In this document: piece by piece, positions 48,932-57,376 of the stretch
Numbering within the stretch: position 1 is the first letter of the stretch
How the letters are laid out: every line of letters begins with the position of its first letter
NCBI RefSeq assembly: GCF_020010905.1
Contig: NZ_JAGJBY010000002.1
Coordinates: 1,860,001 to 1,924,000, forward strand
Origin: Streptomyces acidiscabies
Lineage (GTDB): Bacteria; Actinomycetota; Actinomycetes; Streptomycetales; Streptomycetaceae
Length of the DNA stretch: 64,000 bases
Direction: 5' to 3'
Position numbers and translations under genes: made by a program
Notes under the pieces: model-generated
Seen by the model: only the letters and a program-made list of their open reading frames with translations
What the model was told of the DNA's origin: nothing
The model's database searches: none

Positions 48932-49417
48932 TCACTCCTGACCGAGTATCGCAGCCGCCGCGTCGACGCCCTCCCGGGTGCCGATCACGATCACCGTGTC
49001 CCCGCCGGCCAGCCGGAAGTCCGGCGCGGGCGACGGGATCGCCTCGGCACGCCGCAGCACGGCGACGATGGACGCGCCCGTCTCGGTGCGCATCCGGGTG
49101 TCGCCCAGCAGCCGCCCGTTCCACCGGGAGGTGGCCCCGACCTCGATCCGCTCCGCGACGAGCCCCAGGTCGGTGGTGTACAGCAGGCTCGGGCTGTGGT
49201 GCGACGGCATCAGCGCGTCGATCAGCGAACCGGCCTCGGCGGTGGTCAGCCGCAGCGACTGTGCGCAGGAGTCGGGGTCGTCGGACCGGTACACGTTCAC
49301 CGTGCGCGTGCCGTCGCGGTGCGCCACGACCGAGAGGTGGCGGTGGTCGCGCGTCACGAGGTCGTACTGGACCCCGATACCCGGCAACGGCGTCGACCGG
49401 AGGCGTGGAGCAGACAC
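48932..49417 (-). CDS. RCK_C (TrkA-C) regulatory subunit of the antiporter
   Basis: 161 residues from a GTG at 49417. The N-terminal half (about 1-70) is a small KhtT-like domain (LPGIGVQYDLVTRDHRHLSVVAHRDGTRTV). The C-terminal half is a TrkA-C domain (GASIVAVLRRAEAIPSPAPDFRLAGGDTVIVIGTREGV). In KhtT the TrkA-C half binds nucleotides and gates the partner antiporter. The antiporter gene starts three bases after the stop, with GGAGTGACGG serving as stop overlap and ribosome binding site. Confidence 0.9.
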   Translation of the reverse strand: MSAPRLRSTPLPGIGVQYDLVTRDHRHLSVVAHRDGTRTVNVYRSDDPDSCAQSLRLTTAEAGSLIDALMPSHHSPSLLYTTDLGLVAERIEVGATSRWNGRLLGDTRMRTETGASIVAVLRRAEAIPSPAPDFRLAGGDTVIVIGTREGVDAAAAILGQE

Positions 49418-49675
49418 GTTTTTCTTCCCCTTGATGCTGATGTCGTGCTGAGACGCCCGAGGTGTACGGACGTTCTGCCGATGGGTTCCGGCGTTCTGCC
49501 GATGAGTTCCGGACACAGGCCCGGAACCGTCCATGCTGCCATCCGGCCGTACCGTGGCGATATGGGTGCCATGACGGATGGACGAGGCCGGCGGCGGGCG
49601 GAGAGGCTGGTCGCGGGTGTGTCGTGGGCACGGGGCTCGCGAGGGTCGAGGAGAGGGAGAGGAGGCGCCGGGAGC

Positions 49676-50842
49676 GTGTCGCTGTTCTGGCGGATGTTCT
49701 GTCTCAACGCGGTCGGGCTCGTCGTGGCCGCCGCCCTGCTCCTCGGGCCGGTCACCGTCTCGACGCCGGTGCTGCCCGCCGAGGCGCTCGTCGTGGCCGC
49801 CGGGCTCGGGGTGCTGCTGGTCGCCAACGCCGTCGTGCTGCGCATCGGCCTCGCGCCGCTGGGGCGGCTCGGGCGGGCCATGGCCTCCGCCGACCTGCTC
49901 CAGCCGGGCGGGCGCGCGGTCGTCTCCGGGCCCGTGGAGACCGCCGAGCTGATCATGACGTACAACGCGATGCTCGACCGGCTCGAAGCCGAGCGGGCCG
50001 CCAGCGCCGGGCGGGCGCTGTCCGCGCAGGAGAGCGAGCGGCACCGGATCGCGCGCGAGCTGCACGACGAGGTCGGGCAGACCCTCACCGCCGTACTCCT
50101 CCAGCTCAAGCGCGTCGCCGACCGGGGGCCCGACGAGCTGCGCGAGGAGATCGGGCAGGCGCAGGAGGCGACCCGGGCGGGGCTCGACGAGATCCGCCGT
50201 ATCGCGCGTCGGCTGCGGCCCGGTGTGCTCGACGAACTCGGGCTGGTCAGCGCGTTGCGCTCGCTCGCCGCCGAGTTCACCACCCACGGCCTGACCGTCC
50301 GCCGCGACCTCGCCCCCGGCCTGCCCCCGTTCCCCGAGGAGTCCGAACTCGTGATCTACCGCGTCGCCCAGGAAGCCCTCACCAACACCGCGCGCCACGC
50401 CGCCGCCGACCGCGCGGACCTGAGCCTGCGGGCCGTACCGGGCGGCGCCGAACTCGTCGTCCGCGACAACGGCAAGGGGTTTCGCGGCGCGGCCGAGGGG
50501 GCTGGGATACCGGGGATGCGGGAACGTGCCCTGCTGGTGGGGGCGCGCCTGACCCTCGGGGACGCTCCTGGGGGTGGCGCGGAGGTTCGGCTGCGGATTC
50601 CGGTCGTGCTTCCGGTGGAGGGTCGGGTGGAGCTGCGGGGCGGGTACGGCGGGGTTGGGGCGGGTGAGGGGCGTACGGAATTCGGTCCGGGGGCGGGGTT
50701 TTCACCTGCCGGTGCCGGTGCCGGTGCCGGTGCGGTCGAGGCGGGGTTCACGGTGGATCGTTCGGGGTACGGCGACGGGGCTCCGTCCGTGTCCGACCCC
50801 TTCCGTACCAGCCTCCCGCCCGCGCCCGGGGGAGAGAAATGA
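49676..50842 (+). CDS. NarL-type sensor histidine kinase
   Basis: 388 residues from a GTG at 49676 behind GGGAGC. Upstream in-frame ATGs (49562, 49571) would add an Arg/Gly-rich tail not seen in family members, which begin SLFWR. Two membrane helices (about 5-25 and 35-58) with almost no external loop suggest membrane-based sensing. HAMP is about 60-110. HisKA_3 has phospho-acceptor H130 (ARELHDEVGQTL). HATPase_c runs to about 310 (EALTNTARHA, DNGKGF), followed by a glycine-rich tail of about 75 residues. The stop overlaps the regulator start (ATGA). Likely ortholog of SCO5784. Confidence 0.93.
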   Translation: MSLFWRMFCLNAVGLVVAAALLLGPVTVSTPVLPAEALVVAAGLGVLLVANAVVLRIGLAPLGRLGRAMASADLLQPGGRAVVSGPVETAELIMTYNAMLDRLEAERAASAGRALSAQESERHRIARELHDEVGQTLTAVLLQLKRVADRGPDELREEIGQAQEATRAGLDEIRRIARRLRPGVLDELGLVSALRSLAAEFTTHGLTVRRDLAPGLPPFPEESELVIYRVAQEALTNTARHAAADRADLSLRAVPGGAELVVRDNGKGFRGAAEGAGIPGMRERALLVGARLTLGDAPGGGAEVRLRIPVVLPVEGRVELRGGYGGVGAGEGRTEFGPGAGFSPAGAGAGAGAVEAGFTVDRSGYGDGAPSVSDPFRTSLPPAPGGEK

Positions 50843-51516
50843 CCGTCTCGTCCGTCGGCGGCTCCCGGCCCCCGATCCGTGTGCTGCTGGCCGATGATCA
50901 CACCCTCGTGCGCCGGGGCGTGCGGCTGATTCTCGACAGTGAGGCGGATCTGACCGTCGTCGCGGAGGCGGGGGACGGCGCCGAAGCCGTCGAGCGTGCT
51001 CGGAGCGGGGACGTCGATCTCGCCGTGCTGGATGTGGCGATGCCGCGGATGACGGGGTTGCAGGCGGCGCGTGAGCTGTCGCGGCGCCTGCCCGACCTGC
51101 GGATCCTCATCCTGACGATGTACGACAACGAGCAGTACTTCTTCGAGGCGCTGAAGGCCGGCGCGGGCGGGTACGTGCTGAAGTCGGCCGCCGACCGGGA
51201 CCTCGTCGAGGCGTGCCGCGCGGCGATGCGGGACGAGCCGTTCATCTACCCGGGCGCGGAACGGGCGCTGGTGCGGTCGTACCTGGACCGGCTGCACCGG
51301 GGCGACGGCCTCCCGGAGCGGCCGATCACGGAGCGCGAGGAGGAGATCCTCAAGCTCGTCGCCGAGGGGCACACCTCGAAGGAGATCGGGAACCTCCTGT
51401 TCATCAGCGCCAAGACGGTCGAGCGCCACCGAGCCAACCTGTTGCAGAAGCTCGGGATGCGCGACCGCCTGGAGCTCACGCGGTACGCGATCAGGGCCGG
51501 CCTGATCGATCCCTGA
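50839..51516 (+). CDS. NarL/FixJ-family response regulator
   Basis: 225 residues, ATG overlapping the kinase stop. Receiver domain with DD at 19-20, phospho-acceptor D65 (AVLDVAMPRMTG) and K in VLKSAADRD. A LuxR-type helix-turn-helix is at the C-terminus (about 160-220: ITEREEEILKLVAEGHTSKEIG, FISAKTVERHRANLLQKLGM). In S. coelicolor the pair in this position (SCO5784/SCO5785, from memory) has been linked to antibiotic production and protein secretion. It is convergent with the LLM oxidoreductase. Confidence 0.94.
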   Translation: MTVSSVGGSRPPIRVLLADDHTLVRRGVRLILDSEADLTVVAEAGDGAEAVERARSGDVDLAVLDVAMPRMTGLQAARELSRRLPDLRILILTMYDNEQYFFEALKAGAGGYVLKSAADRDLVEACRAAMRDEPFIYPGAERALVRSYLDRLHRGDGLPERPITEREEEILKLVAEGHTSKEIGNLLFISAKTVERHRANLLQKLGMRDRLELTRYAIRAGLIDP

Positions 51517-51530
51517 GGCCGTCCGGCACC

Positions 51531-52694
51531 TCAGCCCGCCAGGTCGAACTCCGGGATCAGCTCGCCGACCAGCTCGATGCTGCGCATGACGCTCTCGTGC
51601 GACAGCCCGCCGACCTGCTGGAAGCACATCAGCCGGTCGATCCCGAGGTCGGCGTACGCCCGGATCTTCTTGCGGACGGTCTCGGGGGAGCCGACGATCA
51701 GCGAGCCCTGTTCGCTGAGCGCCTCGAACAGCTCCTCCTCGGGGACGGTCTCGCCCTGGAGGATGCGGCCGATCGCGAGCTGCGCGGCGTTCGGCCCCGC
51801 CGGGGCGCCCGCCTCCGCGCGCAGGAACGCGCCCGCGTGCCCGCCGCCGTCGGGGGCGGCCATCAGCTCCTTCTCGCGGTTCATGTTCTCCAGGAACGCG
51901 TCGGCCGCCTCGAAGAAGGTCAGCGCGCGGGCCGTGTACCAGGCCGCCGCCGCTGCCGCGCCGTCCCGCATCGCCTGCTCGTCGGTCTCCGCGCAGTGCA
52001 CGAACGTGAAGAACGCGATCTGGTCGTTGACGAACGCCCCTGCGGGCGTACGGCACTCGGCCGCCGCCGCGCGGTACAGCTCGACCAGTCGGCCGACCCG
52101 CTCCAACGGCTCCCACAGCGTCGTACCGAGCACCCCGACCCCCCGGCGCCCGGCCTCCTCGAACGAGCCGGGGGTGGACGCCGCCTGCCACAGCGGCGGG
52201 TGCGGGTCCTGGAGGGGGGAGGGGACGACGGGGACGCCGCCGGTGACCGCGAGGTCGCCGCCCCAGATGCGCGGGACGGTCTCGAACACCTCCGCGACCC
52301 GCTCGCGCACGGTCGCCGGGTCCACCCCGAACAGCCGCCACTCCGGGGCCGTCGACCGCGTCAGCCCCAACTCGACGCGGCCACCGCTGAGATGGTCGAG
52401 CACGGCGGCCCGCTCGGCGACGCGGATCGGGTGGTTGATCTGCGGCGGGGCCAGCACGGCCGCGTGTCCCAGCCGTATCCGCTCGGTGCGCTGCGAGAGC
52501 GCCGCGAGGAACAGCTCCGGCGCGGACGACAGGCTGAACTCCTGCGCGCCGTGATGCTCGACCTGCCACCAGCAGCCGTATCCCAGCGCGTCGGCCAGCT
52601 CGGCCTGCTCCAGGGCCTGGGTCATCCGCAGATGCTGGTGATCGGGGGTCCAGGGCTTCGGGTCCTGGATCTCGCTGAAGATGTCGAGCTTCAT
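51531..52694 (-). CDS. LLM-class flavin-dependent oxidoreductase
   Basis: 387 residues. It has the luciferase-like TIM-barrel fold: N-terminal KLDIFSEIQDP, QALEQAELADALGYGCWWQVEHHG, then TERIRLGHAAVLAPPQINHPIRVAERAAVLDHLSGGRVELGL, a hallmark of bacterial luciferase-like monooxygenases. These enzymes use reduced FMN or F420; the substrate is unknown. It is divergent from a MarR regulator over 163 bases that hold an imperfect 11-bp inverted repeat, so control by that MarR protein is likely. Confidence 0.92.
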   Translation of the reverse strand: MKLDIFSEIQDPKPWTPDHQHLRMTQALEQAELADALGYGCWWQVEHHGAQEFSLSSAPELFLAALSQRTERIRLGHAAVLAPPQINHPIRVAERAAVLDHLSGGRVELGLTRSTAPEWRLFGVDPATVRERVAEVFETVPRIWGGDLAVTGGVPVVPSPLQDPHPPLWQAASTPGSFEEAGRRGVGVLGTTLWEPLERVGRLVELYRAAAAECRTPAGAFVNDQIAFFTFVHCAETDEQAMRDGAAAAAAWYTARALTFFEAADAFLENMNREKELMAAPDGGGHAGAFLRAEAGAPAGPNAAQLAIGRILQGETVPEEELFEALSEQGSLIVGSPETVRKKIRAYADLGIDRLMCFQQVGGLSHESVMRSIELVGELIPEFDLAG

Positions 52695-52731
52695 CGGAGT
52701 GGTCCCTTCAACGGTGCTCCGACCTGATTTG

Positions 52732-52774
52732 GTCCGATCGTCGCCATCGTACGAAAGCCCACTGACAATCGGAC
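52732..52774. promoter_or_regulatory. inverted repeat in the LLM/MarR divergent region
   Basis: GTCCGATCGTC (52732-52742) and GACAATCGGAC (52764-52774) form an 11-bp inverted repeat with one mismatch and a 21-base spacer. The left arm, read with flanks as GGTCCGATCGTCG, is shared with the cysteine dioxygenase upstream region at 36717-36729 (minus strand). A tandem-site operator for the MarR protein or another regulator is a reasonable reading. Confidence 0.5.
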
Positions 52775-52857
52775 GCGCGGCCTCCGCCCGGCCGACCGGG
52801 CGTCAGATCCGCATAGGTGTGCGTGGCTTCGCCTCGGCCGTCAGGCATGATCGGTGC

Positions 52858-53373
52858 ATGGCGACGGAGGAGAGCGGCGGGGGAAGCGTGAGCGCGATCT
52901 CGACGGCACGGGAAGCCGCGAACGACGAACTGGTGCTGGCGTTCGGGCGGTTGCAGGGCGCCGCGAACCGGCTGGAGTACATCCTGGGGCGCGCGCTGGA
53001 GGTCGAGTGCGGCATCACGCACCTGACCTTCGAGGTGCTGCTGATCCTCGGGCGCGCGGGCGAACCCGGGCTGTCCATGCGGGCGGTGGCTCAGGAACAG
53101 GTGCTGACGACCGGGGGCGCGACGCGGCTGGTGGACCGTATGGAGGCCGCCGGACTCGTCGAGCGGGTCGAGGACCCCGGCGACCGGCGCGGGCGCCTGG
53201 TGCGGCTCACGGCGCTCGGGGAAGAGACCGTGGTGGCGGCCTCGCGGGTGCACGTGGCGAACATCGAGCGGTACTTCCTGGCGCCGCTGCCGGAGGGGGA
53301 GCGCGAACGGTTCGCGGAGAACCTGCGGATCCTGAGCCGCGCCGCGCGGGACATGCTGCCGCGGCTGCCGTGA
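52858..53373 (+). CDS. MarR-family transcriptional regulator
   Basis: 171 residues from the ATG at 52858; GTG codons further in (SVSAIS) are alternatives. The winged helix is at about 55-130: MRAVAQEQVLTTGGATRLVDRMEAAGLVERV, then DRRGRLVRLTALGEE. One cysteine (EVECGITHL, about residue 46) is positioned near helix 2 and could be redox-active, as in OhrR-type MarR proteins; this is inference. Its neighbours are a flavin oxidoreductase and a DsbA-like protein, consistent with redox control. A 22-base palindrome follows 48 bases after its stop. Confidence 0.92.
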   Translation: MATEESGGGSVSAISTAREAANDELVLAFGRLQGAANRLEYILGRALEVECGITHLTFEVLLILGRAGEPGLSMRAVAQEQVLTTGGATRLVDRMEAAGLVERVEDPGDRRGRLVRLTALGEETVVAASRVHVANIERYFLAPLPEGERERFAENLRILSRAARDMLPRLP

Positions 53374-53421
53374 GCGGGTGACGCGATCCGGGCGCGACTG
53401 TCGTGGATTCGGCGCGACGGA

Positions 53422-53443
53422 AATATCTGACGACGCAGATATT
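53422..53443. promoter_or_regulatory. perfect palindrome before the DsbA-like gene, likely MarR operator
   Basis: AATATCTG (53422-53429), spacer ACGACG, CAGATATT (53436-53443). Eight perfect AT-rich pairs in a genome of roughly 72% GC stand out sharply. It is 57 bases before the ATG at 53501 and 48 bases after the MarR gene. Size and symmetry fit MarR/DUF24-type operators. Confidence 0.7.
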
Positions 53444-53500
53444 GTTCCCTCGGGTGAACCGCTCGCGCCCGGCGAGCGCCCCACTCTGTCGAGGTCATCG

Positions 53501-54112
53501 ATGCAGCTCGTCCACGTGTACGACGCCTACTGCGGCTGGTCCCACGGTTTCTCGGCCACCCTCCGTGAGACCGCCGCGCGCCACCCGGAACTGCCCGTCG
53601 AGGTGGTCTCCGGCGGACTGTTCACAGGCCGCCGGCGCGTTCCCATCCGTGAGTTCGGGTACGTCCAGGGCGCCAACGCGCAGATCACCGGAATGACCGG
53701 CGCGGTCTTCGCCGAGCCCTACCAACGGCTCATCGCCGACGGCTCCTTCGTCATGGACTCCGAAGCCGCCGCCCGCGGCCTCGCGGCCCTGCGCGCGAGC
53801 GCGCCGGACCGTGTCGTGGAACTCGCGACGGCCCTCCAGGACGCGTTCTATCTCGACGGCCTCAGCCTCTCCGACCCGGCCACCTACCGGAAGCTCGCGC
53901 GGGCGCACGGGCTGGACCCGGACACTGTCGTGGCCGCCTTCGAGGCCCCGCGTGCGCGTAAGGAGGCCGAGGCGGATTTCCGGCGCACTGCGGAGCTGGG
54001 GGTGGACGGGTTTCCGACGCTGCTCGCGGTCGACGGGGAGCGGGTCGTGGTGCTGGCGCGGGGGCGGGCTACGGCGGACGAGGTGGATGCGCGGTTGGCG
54101 GCGCTGGGCTGA
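53501..54112 (+). CDS. DsbA-like thioredoxin-fold protein with single-cysteine active site
   Basis: 203 residues from the ATG at 53501; no signal peptide is seen, so it is cytosolic. A DsbA/2-hydroxychromene isomerase-like fold: the beta-1 motif DAYCGWSHGF holds one cysteine followed by Gly-Trp-Ser where DsbA has CxxC. GVDGFPTLLAVDGERVVVLARG supplies the cis-proline loop. A single active-site Cys suggests glutathione- or mycothiol-type monothiol chemistry or an isomerase, as in FrnE-like proteins. It lies behind a palindrome and a MarR gene. Confidence 0.85.
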   Translation: MQLVHVYDAYCGWSHGFSATLRETAARHPELPVEVVSGGLFTGRRRVPIREFGYVQGANAQITGMTGAVFAEPYQRLIADGSFVMDSEAAARGLAALRASAPDRVVELATALQDAFYLDGLSLSDPATYRKLARAHGLDPDTVVAAFEAPRARKEAEADFRRTAELGVDGFPTLLAVDGERVVVLARGRATADEVDARLAALG

Positions 54113-54469
54113 GGTGCGGGGTGGGGGCTGCGTGAGGTCGGCGAGGCCCGGGGGCCGGAGCTGGAACGGGCCTCCCCTGCTGCGGCTGTAGGGCTGTGGG
54201 TGGAGTCGATGCCGGTGCCTCGCGCGGCCCTTGCGAGGTGGGCGAGCGTGCGGCCCGCGTGCGCGCGAGGCTGGGGAGTGCCGGACGGGAGCCGTCCCGC
54301 GCGCGTGCGCTGCGGGGCACCGCGACGTGCCGAGAACCCCGATTGGCCAGCCGCTCCGCGCATGCGCGCGCTGTGGCAGGTCGGTGACAGTCGGTCGTTG
54401 TGGTCGTGCCGGTTTCCCGTCGGGGAAACGGGGGCGAGGAGTGTCCGAGGCACCGCCTACCCTTGAGCT
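54113..54469. other. intergenic region before miaB
   Basis: 357 bases with no supported gene; the frames here are compositional. GGACGG-GAG-CCGTCC (54283-54297) is a short hairpin, possibly the end of the DsbA-like transcript. The miaB promoter is presumably in the last 100 bases, but I see no convincing hexamers. Confidence 0.45.
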
Positions 54470-55987
54470 ATGACCAGCAGCAGTGACCGGAGCCAGCCAG
54501 TGGACGCGAAGACCTACGAAGTGCGCACTTATGGGTGCCAGATGAACGTCCACGACTCCGAACGGCTGGCCGGTCTGCTGGAGGGCGCGGGCTACGTGCG
54601 CGCGCCCGAGGGGTCCGACGGCGACGCCGACGTTGTCGTCTTCAACACCTGTGCGGTCCGGGAGAACGCCGACAACCGGCTGTACGGCAACCTCGGCCGC
54701 CTCGCGCCGCGCAAGGCGAGCCGCCCCGGGATGCAGATCGCGGTCGGCGGCTGCCTCGCGCAGAAGGACCGCGACACGATCGTCAAGAAGGCGCCCTGGG
54801 TGGACGTCGTCTTCGGCACGCACAACATCGGCAAGCTGCCGGTCCTGCTGGAACGCGCGCGCGTGCAGGAGGAGGCGCAGGTCGAGATCGCCGAGTCCCT
54901 GGAGGCGTTCCCCTCGACGCTGCCCACCCGCCGCGAGAGCGCGTACGCGGCCTGGGTGTCGATCTCCGTCGGCTGCAACAACACCTGCACCTTCTGCATC
55001 GTCCCGGCCCTGCGCGGCAAGGAGAAGGACCGCCGCCCGGGCGACATCCTGGCCGAGATCGAGGCCCTGGTCGGCGAGGGCGTCACGGAGATCACCCTGC
55101 TCGGCCAGAACGTCAACGCGTACGGCAGCGACATCGGCGACCGCGAGGCCTTCAGCAAGCTCCTGCGGGCCTGCGGGAAGATCGAGGGCCTGGAGCGCGT
55201 CCGCTTCACCTCGCCGCACCCCAGGGACTTCACGGACGACGTCATCGCCGCCATGGCCGAGACGCCCAACGTGATGCCCCAGCTCCACATGCCGATGCAG
55301 TCCGGCTCGGACACCGTCCTGAAGGCGATGCGCCGCTCCTACCGCCAGGAGCGCTATCTGGGGATCATCGAGAAGGTCCGCGCGGCCATCCCGCACGCGG
55401 CGATCTCCACGGACATCATCGTCGGCTTCCCCGGGGAGACCGAGGAGGACTTCGAGCAGACCCTCCACGCCGTCCGCGAGGCCCGCTTCGCGCAGGCGTT
55501 CACGTTTCAGTACTCCAAGCGCCCCGGGACGCCCGCGGCGACCATGGAGAACCAGATCCCCAAGGAGGTCGTCCAGGCGCGCTACGAGCGCCTCGTCGCC
55601 CTCCAGGAGGAGATCTCCTGGGACGAGAACAAGAAGCAGGTCGGCCGCACGCTGGAGCTCATGGTCGCCGAGGGCGAGGGCCGCAAGGACGACGCGACCC
55701 GGCGCCTGTCCGGCCGCGCCCCCGACAACCGCCTCGTCCACTTCGCCAAGCCCGACCAGGACGTCCGCCCCGGCGACATCGTCACCGTCGAGATCACGTA
55801 CGCCGCCCCGCACCACCTCCTCGCCGAGGGCCCCGTCCTCGACGTACGGCGCACGCGCGCGGGCGACGCCTGGGAGAAGCGCACCGCGGAGAAGGCCGCC
55901 GCCCCGGCCGGCGTCCTGCTCGGCCTGCCCAAGGTCGGCGTCCCCGCGCCGCTGCCGGTCGCCACGGGCGGATGCAGCGTCGAGTGA
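54470..55987 (+). CDS. miaB: tRNA-2-methylthio-N6-dimethylallyladenosine synthase MiaB
   Basis: 505 residues. Radical SAM methylthiotransferase acting on i6A37 of tRNAs reading UNN codons. The three UPF0004 cysteines are visible: C23 in TYGCQMN, then NTCAV and VGGCLAQ. The radical SAM cluster is C169, C173, C176 (CNNTCTFCIVP), with the MiaB-type RGKEKDR. TRAM domain is near 385-450. It works after MiaA, whose gene is 1.4 kb downstream. The C-terminal tail of about 45 residues is longer than in E. coli. Confidence 0.97.
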   Translation: MTSSSDRSQPVDAKTYEVRTYGCQMNVHDSERLAGLLEGAGYVRAPEGSDGDADVVVFNTCAVRENADNRLYGNLGRLAPRKASRPGMQIAVGGCLAQKDRDTIVKKAPWVDVVFGTHNIGKLPVLLERARVQEEAQVEIAESLEAFPSTLPTRRESAYAAWVSISVGCNNTCTFCIVPALRGKEKDRRPGDILAEIEALVGEGVTEITLLGQNVNAYGSDIGDREAFSKLLRACGKIEGLERVRFTSPHPRDFTDDVIAAMAETPNVMPQLHMPMQSGSDTVLKAMRRSYRQERYLGIIEKVRAAIPHAAISTDIIVGFPGETEEDFEQTLHAVREARFAQAFTFQYSKRPGTPAATMENQIPKEVVQARYERLVALQEEISWDENKKQVGRTLELMVAEGEGRKDDATRRLSGRAPDNRLVHFAKPDQDVRPGDIVTVEITYAAPHHLLAEGPVLDVRRTRAGDAWEKRTAEKAAAPAGVLLGLPKVGVPAPLPVATGGCSVE

Positions 55988-56192
55988 CCTCAGGGGCGGG
56001 ACCCCGGACGACGCCGTCCGGCGCGCGTTCGGCCCCGCCCACCCGCGCATGCCCAGGTGCACGGTACGGGTTCGTTGGTCGTGTGCGTTGCGACGAAACG
56101 GTGCCGTTCTGACGTCACTCGCATGCCCCCCTTCAGCGTCCGACCGACCCGTATGTGACGTGTGACCGGTTCCCGGGGATACGCTGCCGATC

Positions 56193-56906
56193 ATGCTTGT
56201 CGCCGCTGCAGTCTGTCCCTGTCCGCCCCTCCTGGTGCCCGAGATCGCCGCAGGCGCCGCGCCCGAGCTGGACGCGGCCAGAGCCGCCTGTGTGGACGCG
56301 CTGGGCGTGCTCGCCGCCGCCCGGCCGGACCGGCTGGTGGTGGTCGGTCCGGCGGCGGAGCACGGCTGCGGCCCGTACCCCGAGGGGACGCCGGGCTCGT
56401 TCCGGGGCTTCGGGGCCGACATCGTCGTACGGCTGGGGCGGGGCGACGGGGACGGGACCGGGCGGCTGCTGCCGCCGTCGCTCGCGGTGGGTGCCTGGCT
56501 GCTCGGGCGGGCCGGCTGGGGGGATGCCCCGATCGAGGGACTCGGAGTCGGGGAGCCGTTCGGGGCCGAGCAGTGCGTCCAGGCGGGCCGGGAGGCCGCG
56601 GGGCGGGCCGAGCGGGTCGCGCTGCTGGCGATGGGCGACGCCAGCGCGTGCCGCACGCTGAAGGCGCCGGGCTACCTCGACGAGCGGGCGGCGCCCTTCG
56701 ACGCGGAGGTGGGGCGGGCCCTCGGCAAGGCGGACATCGCCGCGCTGGAGGCGATGGACGTGGAACTGGCCCGCCAGCTCATGGCGTCGGGGCGGGCGCC
56801 CTGGCAGGTGCTGGCCGGGGCGGGGCAGGGTGCCGGGCTGAGCGGCGAGCTGCTGTACGAGGACGCGCCCTACGGGGTGGGGTACGTCGTCGCGACCTGG
56901 TCGTAA
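56193..56906 (+). CDS. class III extradiol dioxygenase-like protein
   Basis: 237 residues. MLVAAAVCPCPPLLVPEIA at the start and DRLVVVGPAAEHGCGPYP, LLPPSLAVGAWLLGRAGW, LLAMGDASACRTLKAPGYLD resemble the LigB-type (class III) extradiol dioxygenase subunit B fold found as an uncharacterised gene between miaB and miaA in Streptomyces. The usual iron-binding HH pair near the N-terminus is not present (CPCPP stands there), so oxygenase activity is uncertain. Confidence 0.8.
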   Translation: MLVAAAVCPCPPLLVPEIAAGAAPELDAARAACVDALGVLAAARPDRLVVVGPAAEHGCGPYPEGTPGSFRGFGADIVVRLGRGDGDGTGRLLPPSLAVGAWLLGRAGWGDAPIEGLGVGEPFGAEQCVQAGREAAGRAERVALLAMGDASACRTLKAPGYLDERAAPFDAEVGRALGKADIAALEAMDVELARQLMASGRAPWQVLAGAGQGAGLSGELLYEDAPYGVGYVVATWS

Positions 56907-56972
56907 CCCCCGGGAACGGCGCCGGCGGACGGCTCCGTGAGGCCGTCCGCCGATGGCTGTCCCGGATGCGGA

Positions 56973-57230
56973 TCAGGACGCCGGAGGGGGCGAGCTCGGC
57001 GGGGTGCCGGTCGTGCCGTCGTCCTTGTGCGCGAGCTTGTCCACCGCGCCCTTCGCCTTGTCCGTGCCCGTGTGGATCTTGTCGCTGTACTTGCCCTTGG
57101 TGCGCTCGTCGACCGCCTTGGCGGCCTTGTCGATGCCGTCCTGGATCTTGCCCCCGTGCTGCTGGGCGAGGTCGGAGACCTTGTCCTTGGCCGGTCCGAG
57201 CTTGGCCTTCAAATTGTCCATGAGACCCAT
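56973..57230 (-). CDS. MT0933-like antitoxin family protein
   Basis: 85 residues: MGLMDNLKAKLGPAKDKVSDLA, then KIQDGIDKAAKAVDERTKGKYSDKI and ending in a Pro/Ser tail. This helical, lysine-rich repeat is the MT0933_antitox family (PF14013), named from a mycobacterial toxin-antitoxin pair. No toxin candidate is adjacent, and members are common as single copies in Streptomyces, so a true antitoxin role is doubtful. It is divergent from miaA. Confidence 0.85.
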   Translation of the reverse strand: MGLMDNLKAKLGPAKDKVSDLAQQHGGKIQDGIDKAAKAVDERTKGKYSDKIHTGTDKAKGAVDKLAHKDDGTTGTPPSSPPPAS

Positions 57231-57376
57231 CGGGTCACCTTCCCTCGCGGTACGTCACCTGCAACCGACAGAACTTCGTAAAACGCCCATATCCACTTCA
57301 TACGGTACTCGCGCCCCCCGGATCGCGTCACCTCACCGGTGCGAGCGCGGCCCGCGAGGTTTGCGAGACTGGTGCC

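Noticed and set aside
47357..49675. Long N-terminal extension of the NarL-type kinase
   Set aside because: It overlaps the antiporter and RCK_C genes on the other strand; the family starts at SLFWR and a GTG with a ribosome binding site stands at 49676.
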